56,234 bases of DNA from an uncultured Saprospiraceae bacterium (GCA_938002665.1 CALLAE010000017.1:1-56234), one strand, 5' to 3'. Positions 10,023 through 19,947 are shown, counted from the first letter of the stretch. Translations and numbers: made by a program. Notes: generated by a model not told the origin, from the sequence alone.

Positions 10023-10796
10023 CTATTGTCCATGTAAGAAAACATGAGAAAATTGATTTCCAGCAGAGTCCTGTATTCTTACAATATTCATTCCCAATGG
10101 TAAAGAAGCTGGAAGTTGAGTATGATTATAATGGGTAAGCTGAGTACTTAATAATTTTCCTTCGAAATTGTAATAGTTTATTTCTAATGGAAACAGAAGA
10201 CTACCACTTGCAACCAAGGTGTTATCAGATATAGCTACGCTTGATTTATCTTTTTCTGGATCGAACAATGCAGATGTATTACAATAAAAATCCTCTATGC
10301 CTGGATTAGTGTAGATCACTTCATCTTTCAGCAAACAACAACTTAGATTAAAACTTGCATCACCAATAAAAAACTGATGCGGATCAAACGGAGATCTCAA
10401 TGATCCTATATCTTCAATTATTTCCAACTGATGCAGACTTGTTGTAAGACGTTTCTTAGATGAGCCATCATTTAACTGTATACTATCTATGGTGCCTATT
10501 ATCAACATTTGATCTCCAGATAACAAAGTGTCGCCTACTTCCAGGTCAAAATCATACAGTAACTTTTCTTCAAAATTTTCATTGTAGGTATAATATACTT
10601 TGTTGTTTTCTTCTCGATAAAAAGCAACTGGCTGAAAAGTAAAATCTGGCTCTTTTGCTTCAAACAATTGATAATATTTATACCCACCAAACTCTAATGA
10701 GTCCATGAACATATAGGTAGAGTAGTAGTTAACCCATTCATCAGTTTGCCAATTGTAATTGTCTGAAACAAGATTTGTAAGATTTACATGATGCAC
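10023..10796 (-). pseudogene. 5'-truncated secreted-protein gene with sorting-domain-like C-terminus
   Basis: The 257-codon frame resembles a common Bacteroidota exoprotein family: a DFDLEVGDTL strand, then a TIDSIQLNDGSSKKR segment and an IEDIGSLRSP motif, then a weak T9SS-like end (INYYNFEGKLLST to SHVFLHGQ). Such proteins normally begin with a signal peptide; this one has none. The only start is a GTG at 10796, and the first 12 or so codons (MHHVNLTNLVSD) lie inside a copy of a dispersed repeat (10760-10803). An in-frame stop sits just upstream at 10821-10823. The original 5' end therefore appears to have been replaced by repeat DNA. It is probably not secreted, if expressed at all. Confidence 0.65.
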
Positions 10797-10803
10797 ATGA
10801 TTT
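10760..10803 (-). repeat. Dispersed ATC-rich repeat, copy A (forms the 5' end of the truncated gene)
   Basis: On the minus strand it reads AATCATG, then AAATCTTACAAATCTTG, then TTTCAGAC. It matches copy B at 10949-10996 along most of its length, including the end GTTTCAGACA. The internal pattern of AATC(C/T)T steps about 9 bp apart resembles short repeats common in Bacteroidota intergenic DNA. Confidence 0.75.
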
Positions 10804-10948
10804 ATCCTATCACTTCCTTTTCATTTTGACCAGGAACTAGTGGAAAAATCTTCCGTCTTGTCTATCCTAATTTTTGTTCAGCGTAGATTGTGGAGGAGCA
10901 CGGAGCTAAGCCATCTACGATGGATAATTAACACCTCCCGCTCATTCC

Positions 10949-10996
10949 TTTTGTCTGAAACAGGATTTATAGGATTAAAAGATTTGCATGATTCCT
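10949..10996 (-). repeat. Dispersed ATC-rich repeat, copy B
   Basis: On the minus strand it reads AATCATGCAAATCTTTTAAT, then CCTATAAATCCTGTTTCAGAC. It lies about 190 bp from copy A in the same orientation. Both are followed on the minus strand by GTTTCAGACA and preceded by GGAA-containing sequence. Confidence 0.75.
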
Positions 10997-11004
10997 TCCC
11001 ACAC

Positions 11005-11070
11005 CACCTCCGCGGGCTGGCTTTCCCTCTTTGGAGGGCAATTGCTCTTTGGAGAGGGTCAGGGAGAGGA
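11005..11070. repeat. Palindromic intergenic repeat with two small hairpins
   Basis: CCCTCTTTGGAGGG (11025-11038) and CTCTTTGGAGAG (11045-11056) are adjacent hairpin-forming sequences, followed by GGGTCAGGGAGAGGA. This kind of CCCTC-TTTG-GAGGG sequence is a familiar dispersed intergenic element in Bacteroidota. Only one copy is in the window, so dispersal is inferred. Confidence 0.6.
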
Positions 11071-11362
11071 CCATCACAAGCTCACTTTTGGACAATAATT
11101 TTTTGCAGAATTTATTTGCTCGCACTCACTCCTTTTCATACTGATCGTAGTACGAGTGGAAGTCTGCCTGCCGTTTGGATTATTCTTCGTTCTCGTTTGG
11201 AATAGCTTTCTCTTTGACCTCGTTCAGCGCAAATTGACGCAGAGCAATAAAATATCTATCACTACTACCTATCCCCTATCGAGACGGAAGAATTCTCCGT
11301 TACATTGCATTTCAGTCGAGTTGATAAGTGTTGTATGTAGTATATAGCAGCAAGTGTTGTCC

Positions 11363-12628
11363 CTACACCTCGTCCTCTTCTTCTACATCTAACTTGATCA
11401 CTCTGACCATTTCTATCTTGGTTTCATCCACTTCTTCTATCTTGAAGCAATAATTGCCTAGTGTCACTTGCTCCCCTTCCTGCGGGATATCCTCAGAGGT
11501 CATAACTATATATCCAGATAAGGTTTGGTACTCCCCTTCTGGGATATCCAGCTCAGGAAACTTTTCATTGATATGATCTACCTCTAGTCTACCTGAAAAA
11601 AGATATTCGTTCTCATTGAGCTGCTGCATAACATACTCTTCTACATCGTGCTCATCTTCTATCTCTCCAAAGATTTCTTCTAGGATATCTTCTAGGGTGA
11701 TAATCCCTGCTGTCCCACCAAATTCATCTACTACGCAAGCAATAGAAGAACCATCTTTGATAAATTGTGACATCAGTTCTTTGAGATTCATGACTTCAGG
11801 AACATAGAGTATATCCATGTAAGCCTTCTTTACAGACTTAGGGTCACTGAGTAATTGCTGGTGATGGACATACCCTTCTATGTTATCTACATCGCCGTCC
11901 GCAACTATGATCCTAGACAATCTGGAAGAACGAAAAGTATCTATCAGTTCAGGTATAGTAGCACCTTTATCTATCCATACTATTTCTGTTCGAGGTATCA
12001 TACAATGCGCCAGATTGTTATGACTAAGTGTCAAGGCATTAGTGAGTATTTCTTTATCGATATCATCCTGATCATCACTCAGGCTATCTGCAATGTAATG
12101 CTCTAGATCTACTCTATTTAGAGCGCTGCTAGAGAGATCGTCTGGCACTTTCACAAAAGGTCTCAGCAAAAGATTAGAAAGTCCTGTCATGAAGTATGCT
12201 GGCAGTGCTAATATCTTTTTGAAAAACACCAGAGGATATGCTAGTGTGAATAAAGTGGTTGTGGGATTGAGACTACTGTAAGTTTTGGGCAAAAACTCTC
12301 CTAATACTAATACCACCAAAGTAAGAATCAAGGTATATACTAATAAGGAGACAGCACCATCTCCGAGATAAGGCTCTAGGAAATGTGCTAAGAGAATTGT
12401 CGCAAAATAGGTAAAGGCAACTAAAGCAATATTATTACCTACAAGCATGGCACCCAGAAAAGATTCTGGTTTATCATAAAACTTGGAAATTATATGACCC
12501 CGCTTAGTATTCTGCTCTTTTTTTACTGCTATTCCTAATTTGTTAGCAGAGACAAAGGCTATCTCTGACCCTGAAAAAAAAGCTGATAAAAGCAGAAAAA
12601 GAAATATTATAACTATTAATGATATCAA
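11363..12628 (-). CDS. CNNM/CorC-family membrane protein (DUF21, CBS pair, CorC_HlyC domain)
   Basis: The 421-residue protein begins with a DUF21/CNNM membrane domain (residues about 1-165) bearing the signature FSGSEIAFVSAN and helices including LVYTLILTLVVLVLGEFLPK. A CBS-pair region follows (MIPRTEIVWIDKG through DEFGGTAGIITLEDILEEI), then a CorC_HlyC domain (SGRLEVDHINEKFPELDIPE). Members are linked to magnesium or cobalt transport. In Bacteroidota one paralogue, GldE, is a gliding protein. I cannot assign this one to GldE from sequence alone. The C-terminus is acidic. It is divergent from rlmN, with 99 bp between them. Confidence 0.9.
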   Translation of the reverse strand: MISLIVIIFLFLLLSAFFSGSEIAFVSANKLGIAVKKEQNTKRGHIISKFYDKPESFLGAMLVGNNIALVAFTYFATILLAHFLEPYLGDGAVSLLVYTLILTLVVLVLGEFLPKTYSSLNPTTTLFTLAYPLVFFKKILALPAYFMTGLSNLLLRPFVKVPDDLSSSALNRVDLEHYIADSLSDDQDDIDKEILTNALTLSHNNLAHCMIPRTEIVWIDKGATIPELIDTFRSSRLSRIIVADGDVDNIEGYVHHQQLLSDPKSVKKAYMDILYVPEVMNLKELMSQFIKDGSSIACVVDEFGGTAGIITLEDILEEIFGEIEDEHDVEEYVMQQLNENEYLFSGRLEVDHINEKFPELDIPEGEYQTLSGYIVMTSEDIPQEGEQVTLGNYCFKIEEVDETKIEMVRVIKLDVEEEDEV

Positions 12629-12712
12629 CTGTCTAGTCTATTTTGTCTACCTAAAGATAGATATACCTTTTATATAATACGCGATAGAGACAAGACAGAA
12701 CTGATAATATTC

Positions 12713-12720
12713 TAGCTTTG
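12713..12720 (+). promoter_or_regulatory. Candidate -7 box of rlmN
   Basis: TAGCTTTG matches TAnnTTTG exactly and ends 7 bp before the rlmN ATG, so the transcript would be almost leaderless. No clear -33 element is visible. Confidence 0.45.
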
Positions 12721-12727
12721 CAATTCA

Positions 12728-13774
12728 ATGGAACCCGTCAAGACAGATATCAGAGCCATAACAGCAGAAAGCCTCCAAAAATTAATCATGGATAATGGTT
12801 GGCCAAGATATAGATATGATCAGGTGGCAGAATGGATATGGAAAAAACAAAAGACAGCCTTCTCAGAAATTAAAAACATCCCTAAAGACCTGAGAGAATT
12901 CCTAGCTCTTCATTTTGAATTTCTACCTGTACTGATTGATAAAATTCAGACAAGCAAAGATGGTACTATCAAGAGTAGGATGAAACTCCATGATGACCAT
13001 CTAGTAGAATCTGTACTTATACCTGTCGTAAAAGACAATCGATATACCGTCTGTGTCTCATCACAGGTCGGTTGCAGTCTTTCATGTAGTTTTTGCGCTA
13101 CAGGACAGATGAAAAGAATGAGGAATCTCACAGCTGCTGAAATCTATGACCAAATAGTCCTAGTGAATGAGCAAGCCCTCTCAAGCTATAACCACCGACT
13201 CACTAATATCGTATATATGGGCATGGGGGAACCCTTGCTTAATTATAACAATGTACTGAGAAGCGTAGAGCTTATCTCTTCAGAACAAGGTCTTGGCATG
13301 TCTCCTAAAAGGATAACAGTCAGCACAGTAGGCATAGCTAAAATGATCAGAAAACTCGCTGATGATCAGGTTAAGTTTAATCTAGCTCTCTCGCTCCACG
13401 CCGCCGATGATGCAAAGAGAAGCAGTATCATGCCCATCAATGATCAGAATAATCTTGAGTCCCTGATGGAAGCGATAAGCTACTTTCATACGTCTACTAA
13501 GAATAGAATTAGTTTCGAATATATCGCTTTCGACAATTTCAATGATAGCATAGAGGATGCAAGAAATCTTGTCAATTTATGTCGAAAATTCCCTGTCAGA
13601 GTAAATATTATAGAATACAATACTATAAGTGGCGTGGAATTTGAGAAATCAAAGGTAGACCGTCTAGATACTTTTGCTAAGTACCTGAGAGACAGAGGTG
13701 TTACAGTTACTATTAGAAAGAGTCGTGGAAAAGACATTGATGCAGCTTGCGGTCAATTAGCTAATCAGGGGTAA
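12728..13774 (+). CDS. rlmN: 23S rRNA (adenine-2503)-C2 methyltransferase RlmN
   Basis: This 348-residue radical-SAM methyltransferase has the iron-sulfur motif C116-x3-C120-x2-C123 (CSLSCSFC) followed by ATGQ. The family motif YMGMGEPLLNYNNV is present. The C-terminal sequence IRKSRGKDIDAACGQL contains the methyl-carrying cysteine of the GxDIxAACGQL motif. RlmN methylates A2503 of 23S rRNA and A37 of some tRNAs, tuning translational accuracy. Length is normal and all key residues are present. Confidence 0.97.
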   Translation: MEPVKTDIRAITAESLQKLIMDNGWPRYRYDQVAEWIWKKQKTAFSEIKNIPKDLREFLALHFEFLPVLIDKIQTSKDGTIKSRMKLHDDHLVESVLIPVVKDNRYTVCVSSQVGCSLSCSFCATGQMKRMRNLTAAEIYDQIVLVNEQALSSYNHRLTNIVYMGMGEPLLNYNNVLRSVELISSEQGLGMSPKRITVSTVGIAKMIRKLADDQVKFNLALSLHAADDAKRSSIMPINDQNNLESLMEAISYFHTSTKNRISFEYIAFDNFNDSIEDARNLVNLCRKFPVRVNIIEYNTISGVEFEKSKVDRLDTFAKYLRDRGVTVTIRKSRGKDIDAACGQLANQG

Positions 13775-13829
13775 ACCCTTATTACTAATTCTACGAACCC
13801 ACTAATTTTATCATAAAGAACCATATCTG

Positions 13830-16800
13830 ATGATTAAAGTCTCCTCAATAGCCAATTTTGTATTTCTATTCCTCTGCCTGACCTCTATCAATGCTCAAAG
13901 CAGCATAAAAGGAAAAACTATTCCTAAGGACAACAACAAAACACTAGACAAACTTTTCTCACATTACAATATCTACGAGCTAGAGATATCCAAAAAGTCA
14001 GTAAACATCAACTCTAAAAATTCTCTTTTAAAGTTAGAACTAGGGAAAACCATACACGACCTTAACTTACACCAGGACAACCTTAGTGTGAGGTACGAAA
14101 AAAAGAAAAATAGCCCTCTCTTATTGGGTGGAAGCCTTAAAAAAGGAGGGTCTGTGAGTCTTACAATCAATGATAATTTCATCTACGGTTTTATTAAAAA
14201 TGGTGATTCAGAATTATATATAGAGCCGCTTTCTTATCTGATAGCTGGTGCCCCACCTAATCATTTTATTACCTACTATGCACATGATGTAAAAGAAGAC
14301 AAGGAACATGTTTGTGGTGTATCAGAGACTCATAGTAAAGGAGAAGAATACTTGCCAGTCAAAACAATCAACTCTTGTAAAGTAATAGAAATAGCTATTG
14401 CCAATACCCATGATATGATTACAAAGTATGGTAGTAATGTAGCTACTGAAAATCATAATCTTGGAGTACTCAATAATGTACAGACTAACTATAGATCAGA
14501 ATTTGATATCAATATAGAGTTTGATGTGGTCGCTCACTATTTCCCTACTTCTTCGTCTCAGAATCCCCTTGACCCTATCACTTCTACCGCGGACGCTGGT
14601 GTTCTTTTAGGAAATTTTAGGGATTGGGCTCGTGGCCCTGGCAATGCAGGTGGTGGTAACACAGGAGGAGCTACTGGAGGTTTTGGTGTAGATTATACTA
14701 TGGCTACCCTATGGACAGATAGAGATATCTCTTTCAATGGTGGCAGTGGCGTCGTAGGACTGGCGTATACTCCGGGATGGCATCATCTTTTAGAAGATTA
14801 TTCCACCTCAGCTGCCAGCCTTAATGCTATGGTTTCTCACGAAAAAGGGCATAACTTTAGTGCTAATCATGATGCATCTGGTTCTAACTTTATCATGGCG
14901 CCTTCTGTAACACTAACCCCTAACTGGTCGCCAGCTTCTAAGAGTTCTATTAATAGTAGAGTAAATGCTCAAGCATATTTGTCCAATTGCTCAAACCTAG
15001 GAGCACCTACCGCAAATTTTTTCCAATCTGCAGTAGCTGTATGTACTGGTAGTACCATAGAATTTGAAGACCAAACACAGTATGGAGAAACTAGAGACTG
15101 GGAGTTTTTCGGCGGCAGCCCTACAACCTCTGTCGAAGAAAAACAAATAGTCACTTATAATACAGCTGGTCTCTATGCAGTGAAACTAGATGGACACAAT
15201 GCTGCAGGTAGTGACACCTTCTATGGCTACGTAGATATAGAAGCTGCTCCTCCTAGCCCATGTACACCTTCAGGTGGAACAGGGGGTACTGGTGGTATAA
15301 CTTTAGTGGCTATCAATGGAATGAATAATGGATCTAATACTACTGGGCTGTATCATGACTATGCTTGTGATGCTGTAGCTACTCTAGATGAAAGTACTTC
15401 TTATACCCTCACCGTAGGGGTGCAAGGAGTCAGTAGACTGAGATATTTTGTAGATTATAATGATGATGGAGATTTTCAAGATGCAGGAGAAAGTTCTGGT
15501 ACTTTCTCATTCTCTGGAAATGGAAACTTAAATGTAAACCTTACCACGCCTGCTGGACCAGTGCAAGAATCCTTATTGAGATTTAGAGTAACGGTGTCTA
15601 CTGGTAGCATAGGAGCAGATGGATGCACAGCACCATCCACTGGCCAAGTAGAAGATTACAGTATATACTTTGATGTGCCTCAAGTATTAGGATGTACTGA
15701 TCCTACTGCTTCTAACTATGATGCAACGGCTACAATAGATAATGGCACCTGTAGTTATGGATCTACAACTTGGTATTTTGATGGAGACAATGATGGCTTT
15801 GGTGATCCTAATAATTCTACCTCAGCTTCTAGCCAACCTTCAGGATATGTTGCAGATAATACGGACTGTAATGATAATGATGCTAACAATTACCCTGGCA
15901 ACACAGAGGTCTGTGATGGGTCAGATAACGATTGTGATGGACAGGTAGATGAAGGGGTACAAAACACCTACTATGCAGATAACGACGGGGACGGATACGG
16001 TGACAGCAGCAACAGCACTCAAGCATGCTCGGCACCTAGTGGCTATGTCACTAATAGTTCTGACTGCGATGATAATGATGCTAACAACTACCCTGGCAAT
16101 ACAGAAGTCTGTGATGGGTCAGATAACGATTGTGATGGACAGGTAGATGAAGGGGTACAGAACACCTACTATGCAGATAGCGACGGGGACGGATACGGTG
16201 ACAGCAGTAATTCTACTCAAGCATGCTCGGCTCCTAGTGGCTAGGTCACTAATAGTTCTGACTGAGATGATAATGATGCTAACAAATACCCTGGCAATAC
16301 AGAAGTCTGTGATGGGCAAGACAATGACTGTGATGGAATGATAGATGAAAATGGCTTGAATACTTACTATGCGGATACTGATGGCGATGGCTATGGTGAC
16401 AGCAGCAACAGCACTCAGGCATGTTCTACTCCTTCTGGCTATGTTTCTAACAGTACAGACTGCGATGATAATGATGCTAACAACTACCCTGGCAATACAG
16501 AGGTCTGCGATGGACAAGATAACGATTGCGATGGGCAGGTAGATGAAGGTGCTGGAAATACTTACTATGCAGATACTGATGGCGATGGCTATGGTGATAG
16601 CAACAACAGCACTCAGGCATGCTCTACTCCTTCTGGCTATGTTTCTAACAGTACAGACTGCGATGATAATGATGCTAACAACTACCCTGGCAACACAGAG
16701 GTCTGCGATGGACAAGATAACGATTGCGATGGGCAGGTAGATGAAGGTTGCTCTTCAAGTTCGACTTGTGATGGCGCTTATCTAGTCATAAATGCTATAA

Positions 16801-17225
16801 CACAAAACAGCTATCATGCACAGATTAACCTACAATCATCAGCTAGTGTAAATAGTGCTAACGCTATTCTGTTCACAGCTGGAACAGACATAGATTTATT
16901 ACCAGGTTTTGAAGTGATAGTTGGAACAGATTTCGAAGCTAGAATAGAGGCTTGTAATCCTTTCGCTCCTGCTGACCCAATTACAGCAAGTGGAGGAATA
17001 GACAATATGGGTTCGGAAATCTTACAAACATTTGGAGAGGAAGAAGAAATAAATGTTACCATCATCAACATAGATAACATTATAGAATCAGGTGGGCTGA
17101 TGAAAGGTAAAGACCTCAAAGAGTTCGTAAAGAGAAGCGCAAGCAACCTTGAAAAAGGAACTTATAAAGTTATTTTCAATAATCTCGTAGAAGAGTTATC
17201 ACAAGATTTATTAATTATAAAATAA
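13830..17225 (+). pseudogene. Secreted reprolysin-like zinc protease with GEVED, MopE-type repeats and T9SS end, interrupted by two stops
   Basis: The frame 13830-16244 and the frame 16338-17225 are in the same phase and form one gene split by TAG (16242-16244) and TGA (16263-16265). The order is: signal peptide (MIKVSSIANFVFLFLCLTSINAQ); propeptide; metzincin domain with zinc motif HEKGHNFSANH at 337-347 and a Met-turn NFIMAPS; a PKD-like domain; a GEVED domain (RYFVDYNDDGDFQDAGE); five 66-residue MopE-type repeats; a 3-coathanger stack-like segment (FTAGTDIDLLPGFEV); and a T9SS-like end (LEKGTYKVIFNN to LLIIK). Both stops are in the third repeat. If they are real, the product lacks its export signal; a sequence or assembly error is a real alternative. 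Confidence 0.8.
15768..16757 (+). repeat. Five in-frame 198-bp repeats encoding MopE-type metal-binding units
   Basis: Units start at 15768, 15966, 16164, 16362 and 16560, exactly 198 bp (66 codons) apart. Each encodes a YYAD(N/S/T)DGDGYGD-like calcium-type loop, then DCDDNDANNYPGNTEVCDG and DNDCDGQVDEG. Copies 2-3 and 4-5 are most alike. Copy 1 is the most divergent. Copy 3 carries TAT to TAG, TGC to TGA and AAC to AAA changes within 45 bp. Identical period and high identity make recombination between copies likely. Confidence 0.92.
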
Positions 17226-17241
17226 ACTAGGATTTAAATTT

Positions 17242-18474
17242 CTATTTGAATTCCAGCAGAAACCCTAAGGTCTCTAGGTCTTTCCAAAAGTTAGGATAAG
17301 ATTTGGTAACGACTTTAGGGTTTTCTATTTGTATGAGTCCTCTCAATGCTAATGGAGCAAAAGCCATTGCCATTCTATGATCTTGATAAGTTTCAAAAAC
17401 GGGTTCCTCCATCACTATAGTCCCACTTTGCATATAAGAGTCATCTTCCTGCTCATCTTTCGCTAGGCTAATACCCACCTTCGCCAACTCTTTTTCTAAA
17501 GCTGCCACCCTATCTGTCTCCTTTATAGATAGAGTTTTCAGCCCTTTATGTCGACAAGGAACATTCAGTCCTGCTAGTATCACTGCTATTGTCTGAGCTA
17601 GATCTGGAAAGTCTAAATAATCAACCTCTAAGAAACTAGTCGCTCCACTCTCATCCTTCTCTATTGTCAATACATTTTCCTTTACAGAACTCTTGACTCC
17701 AAATACCTTCGATAGCTGAGAGAGGACACTATCCCCCTGTCTGCTTTTATCCTCATAATGCTCAAGCTCTATCTTGCCTTCCCTTGACAAGGCTACCATC
17801 GCAAAATGATAACTAGCAGAAGACCAATCTGACTCTACTGTATATGCCGTAGCCTGATATGCTTGAGGAACAATCTTGATAAGATTATTTTTAAAAGAAG
17901 ATACTACTCCATATTCCTCCATCAATCCTAAGGTCATCTCTAGATAGGGCCTAGACACTAGCTCACCCTCTAGCTCTATATGCAAGCCCTCCTTAAGGCA
18001 AGGTGCTATCATACACAAGGCTGAAATAAACTGCGAACTGATATCTGCAGCAATAGAAATTTTATTCCTTTGCTGTTTTAGAGGACCGGAAATCTTCAAT
18101 GGTGGGTAGCCTTTCTTTTCTAGATACTCTATCTCAGCGCCCACTGCCCTGAGTGCCTCTACCAAGGGTCCTATCGGCCTCTGCTTCATTCTTTCAGAAC
18201 CTGTCAAGGTCTTACTACCTTCTTGCAAGCAAAGAAAAGCAGTCATAAATCTGAAGGTCGTACCAGCATGATGTGCATCCAACATATCTGAACCAGAATG
18301 CAATAACTTAACTAAGGCCTGGGTATCGTCACTATCAGAGAGGTTAGAAATTTCTCTAGGATCTGCGCTCAAAGCATTGAGTATAAGTACTCTATTGGAA
18401 ATACTCTTGGAGCCACCTATTCTAAGTTGGCCTGAGACTCTCCCATTAGGATGGCTTATTCTTACTGTCTCCAC
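17242..18474 (-). CDS. aroA: 3-phosphoshikimate 1-carboxyvinyltransferase (EPSP synthase)
   Basis: The 410-residue protein has the substrate-binding GGSKSISNRVLILNAL near residue 19, SDDTQAL, GTTFRFMTAFL and SIKETDRVAALEKEL, all typical of EPSP synthase. It joins phosphoenolpyruvate to shikimate-3-phosphate, the sixth step of the shikimate pathway, in the cytosol. The usual TAGTAMR motif appears here as AGTTFRFM, a common Bacteroidota variation. It is the last gene of an apparent phoH-osmC-aroA operon (10-bp gap after osmC). The pathway partner aroB is about 4 kb away on the other strand. Confidence 0.95.
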   Translation of the reverse strand: METVRISHPNGRVSGQLRIGGSKSISNRVLILNALSADPREISNLSDSDDTQALVKLLHSGSDMLDAHHAGTTFRFMTAFLCLQEGSKTLTGSERMKQRPIGPLVEALRAVGAEIEYLEKKGYPPLKISGPLKQQRNKISIAADISSQFISALCMIAPCLKEGLHIELEGELVSRPYLEMTLGLMEEYGVVSSFKNNLIKIVPQAYQATAYTVESDWSSASYHFAMVALSREGKIELEHYEDKSRQGDSVLSQLSKVFGVKSSVKENVLTIEKDESGATSFLEVDYLDFPDLAQTIAVILAGLNVPCRHKGLKTLSIKETDRVAALEKELAKVGISLAKDEQEDDSYMQSGTIVMEEPVFETYQDHRMAMAFAPLALRGLIQIENPKVVTKSYPNFWKDLETLGFLLEFK

Positions 18475-18484
18475 AACAGCTAGC

Positions 18485-18889
18485 TTAGGGCCATATGATA
18501 GTAAGCTCTTCTTCAGTCTTATCCCCTAGACTTAGGGCAACAGGACAGTGATGGGCAGCTTTCTCTAAGATTTTCTTTTCTGCCTCAGTGTAGGGCTTTT
18601 TAGGCATGGTAACTTCTATTTCTATTTTACCTATTCGACGTGGGTCGGAGCTCATTATTTTATTGACAGTAGCAGTGGCACCCTCCATATCTATGTCTCT
18701 AGCATTAGCAGCGATACCCATAATAGTGAGTAAGCAAGATGCGAGAGAAGTGGCAGCAAGGTCAGTGGGAGAGAAAGCCTCTCCGTTACCATGATTATCA
18801 ACTGGCGCATCTGTGATAATAGTATTGCCAGATCTGAGATGGGTGGCTTCTGTTCTTAGTTTTCCTTTGTAAATTACTCTTGATGTCAT
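18485..18889 (-). CDS. OsmC/Ohr-family thiol peroxidase-like protein
   Basis: This 134-residue protein fits the OsmC family. It has the first reactive cysteine in TSLASCLLTIMGIAA (about residue 52) and the second in AHHCPVALSL (about residue 115). Such enzymes reduce organic hydroperoxides with the two cysteines. The N-terminal beta region (RVIYKGKLRTEATHLRSG) is also typical. It sits between phoH and aroA with 14- and 10-bp gaps, so it is probably cotranscribed. Whether it belongs to the OsmC or the YhfA-type branch cannot be settled by eye. Confidence 0.9.
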   Translation of the reverse strand: MTSRVIYKGKLRTEATHLRSGNTIITDAPVDNHGNGEAFSPTDLAATSLASCLLTIMGIAANARDIDMEGATATVNKIMSSDPRRIGKIEIEVTMPKKPYTEAEKKILEKAAHHCPVALSLGDKTEEELTIIWP

Positions 18890-18903
18890 AAGTTCCTTCT
18901 TAT

Positions 18904-19947
18904 TTACTCTTCTTGTTTATTTCTATACTCCTGTTCTTTTGATCTTCGCTCTCTTTCTCTTTCTCGCTCAGCCTGCAGGAGGGTATCAGACTCGTCGTAT
19001 CTCGTTATGATATCTTTTACTAGTCTATGCCTGATTACATCCTCAGCAGTAAGAAACAACTTGGCGATACCATTCAGATCGCCTAGAATATTTAGAGCTC
19101 TGTATAAGCCTGATTTCTGATTTCGTGGGAGGTCTATCTGAGAAAGGTCACCTGTGATAATACACTTAGCAGAAGGTCCGAGTCTGGTTAGAAACATTTT
19201 GATCTGTCCCGAGGTGCAATTTTGGGCTTCATCTAGAATGATAAAAGCATTATCTAATGTTCTACCTCTCATAAAGGCTAGCGGGGCTACCTCTATGGTT
19301 CTATTCTGCATAAAATAATCTAGCTTTTCACCAGGCAGCATATCGTCCAGCGCATCATACAAGGGCCGGAGGTAGGGATCTATTTTATCTTTAAGATCTC
19401 CCGGCAGAAAACCTAAGCTCTCCCCTGCCTCCACAGCAGGCCTAGTCAAAATTATTTTTTTGACCATCTTGGTCTTAAGTGCTCTCACAGCAAGTGCAAC
19501 AGCCGTATAGGTCTTCCCTGTTCCTGCTGGACCTATGGCGAATACAATGTCATTATCCTCGGAAAGATGGACTAGTTTCTTTTGGTTTCTGGTGCGCGCC
19601 TTTATAGGCTTACCAGTACGACCATGAACGATCACATTATTGCCTGAATTTTTGCTACCATCATTTTCTGACTCATCTAACTCATAAGCTAGATTGCCAT
19701 TCAGTACATCTTTGACCTTTTCTATGGGAAGGGTATCTTGCTTTCTGAGGATTTTGACCAGTTGCTCTATTTTGGATTTTGCTTTCTGGGTATCTTTCTT
19801 TTTCTCTCCTGCGATCTTGATATTCTCGCCTCTAGATATGATACTTAGTTCAGGAAAAGCCTTTTTGATAAGATTCAGTTTGGAGTTTTTCTCACCGAAT
19901 AATTCTGCGTAATCAACTCCATTTATGGTTAGGATAATTTCACTCAA
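18904..19947 (-). CDS. phoH: PhoH-family ATPase
   Basis: The 347-residue protein has Walker A GPAGTGKT (about residue 139), the PhoH signature [18 protein letters not shown], and Walker [10 protein letters not shown], followed by [14 protein letters not shown]. The N-terminal 100 residues form the usual extra domain, and the C-terminus is a charged tail ([17 protein letters not shown]), probably helical. PhoH-like proteins are RNA-associated ATPases whose role is only partly known; some act with YbeY in RNA processing. It heads an operon with osmC and aroA. Confidence 0.95.
   Translation of the reverse strand: MSEIILTINGVDYAELFGEKNSKLNLIKKAFPELSIISRGENIKIAGEKKKDTQKAKSKIEQLVKILRKQDTLPIEKVKDVLNGNLAYELDESENDGSKNSGNNVIVHGRTGKPIKARTRNQKKLVHLSEDNDIVFAIGPAGTGKTYTAVALAVRALKTKMVKKIILTRPAVEAGESLGFLPGDLKDKIDPYLRPLYDALDDMLPGEKLDYFMQNRTIEVAPLAFMRGRTLDNAFIILDEAQNCTSGQIKMFLTRLGPSAKCIITGDLSQIDLPRNQKSGLYRALNILGDLNGIAKLFLTAEDVIRHRLVKDIITRYDESDTLLQAERERERERRSKEQEYRNKQEE

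Larger units (their letters stand above)
10797..11362. other. Gene-free repeat mosaic
   Basis: I see no credible gene in these 566 bp. The plus-strand frame 10840-11205 runs through repeats and shows no family features. The stretch contains copy B of the ATC-rich repeat, a palindrome-rich repeat at 11005-11070, and three scattered occurrences of a TCCTTTT-containing motif (near 10814, 10945 and 11129). TTCAGCG occurs twice (near 10878 and 11223). The rest, 11150-11362, shows nothing I can name. Confidence 0.6.

Noticed and set aside
10840..11205. 121-residue plus-strand reading frame
   Set aside because: It runs through dispersed repeats, has no recognisable family features, and shows no promoter box.
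11363..12628. Assignment of the CNNM/CorC protein as GldE
   Set aside because: The family matches, but by eye I cannot separate GldE from its paralogues, and no other gld gene is adjacent.
15742..16341. Short methionine-started frames in the +1 phase of the repeat array
   Set aside because: They are shadows of the repeat in another frame, with low-complexity sequence.
16119..16715. 198-residue antisense reading frame
   Set aside because: It is produced by the periodic repeat of the protease gene; its Ile/Val/Ala-rich content mirrors the Asp/Asn codons on the other strand.
15768..16757. Diversity-generating retroelement target repeats
   Set aside because: There is no reverse transcriptase or template repeat, and changes are not limited to adenines.
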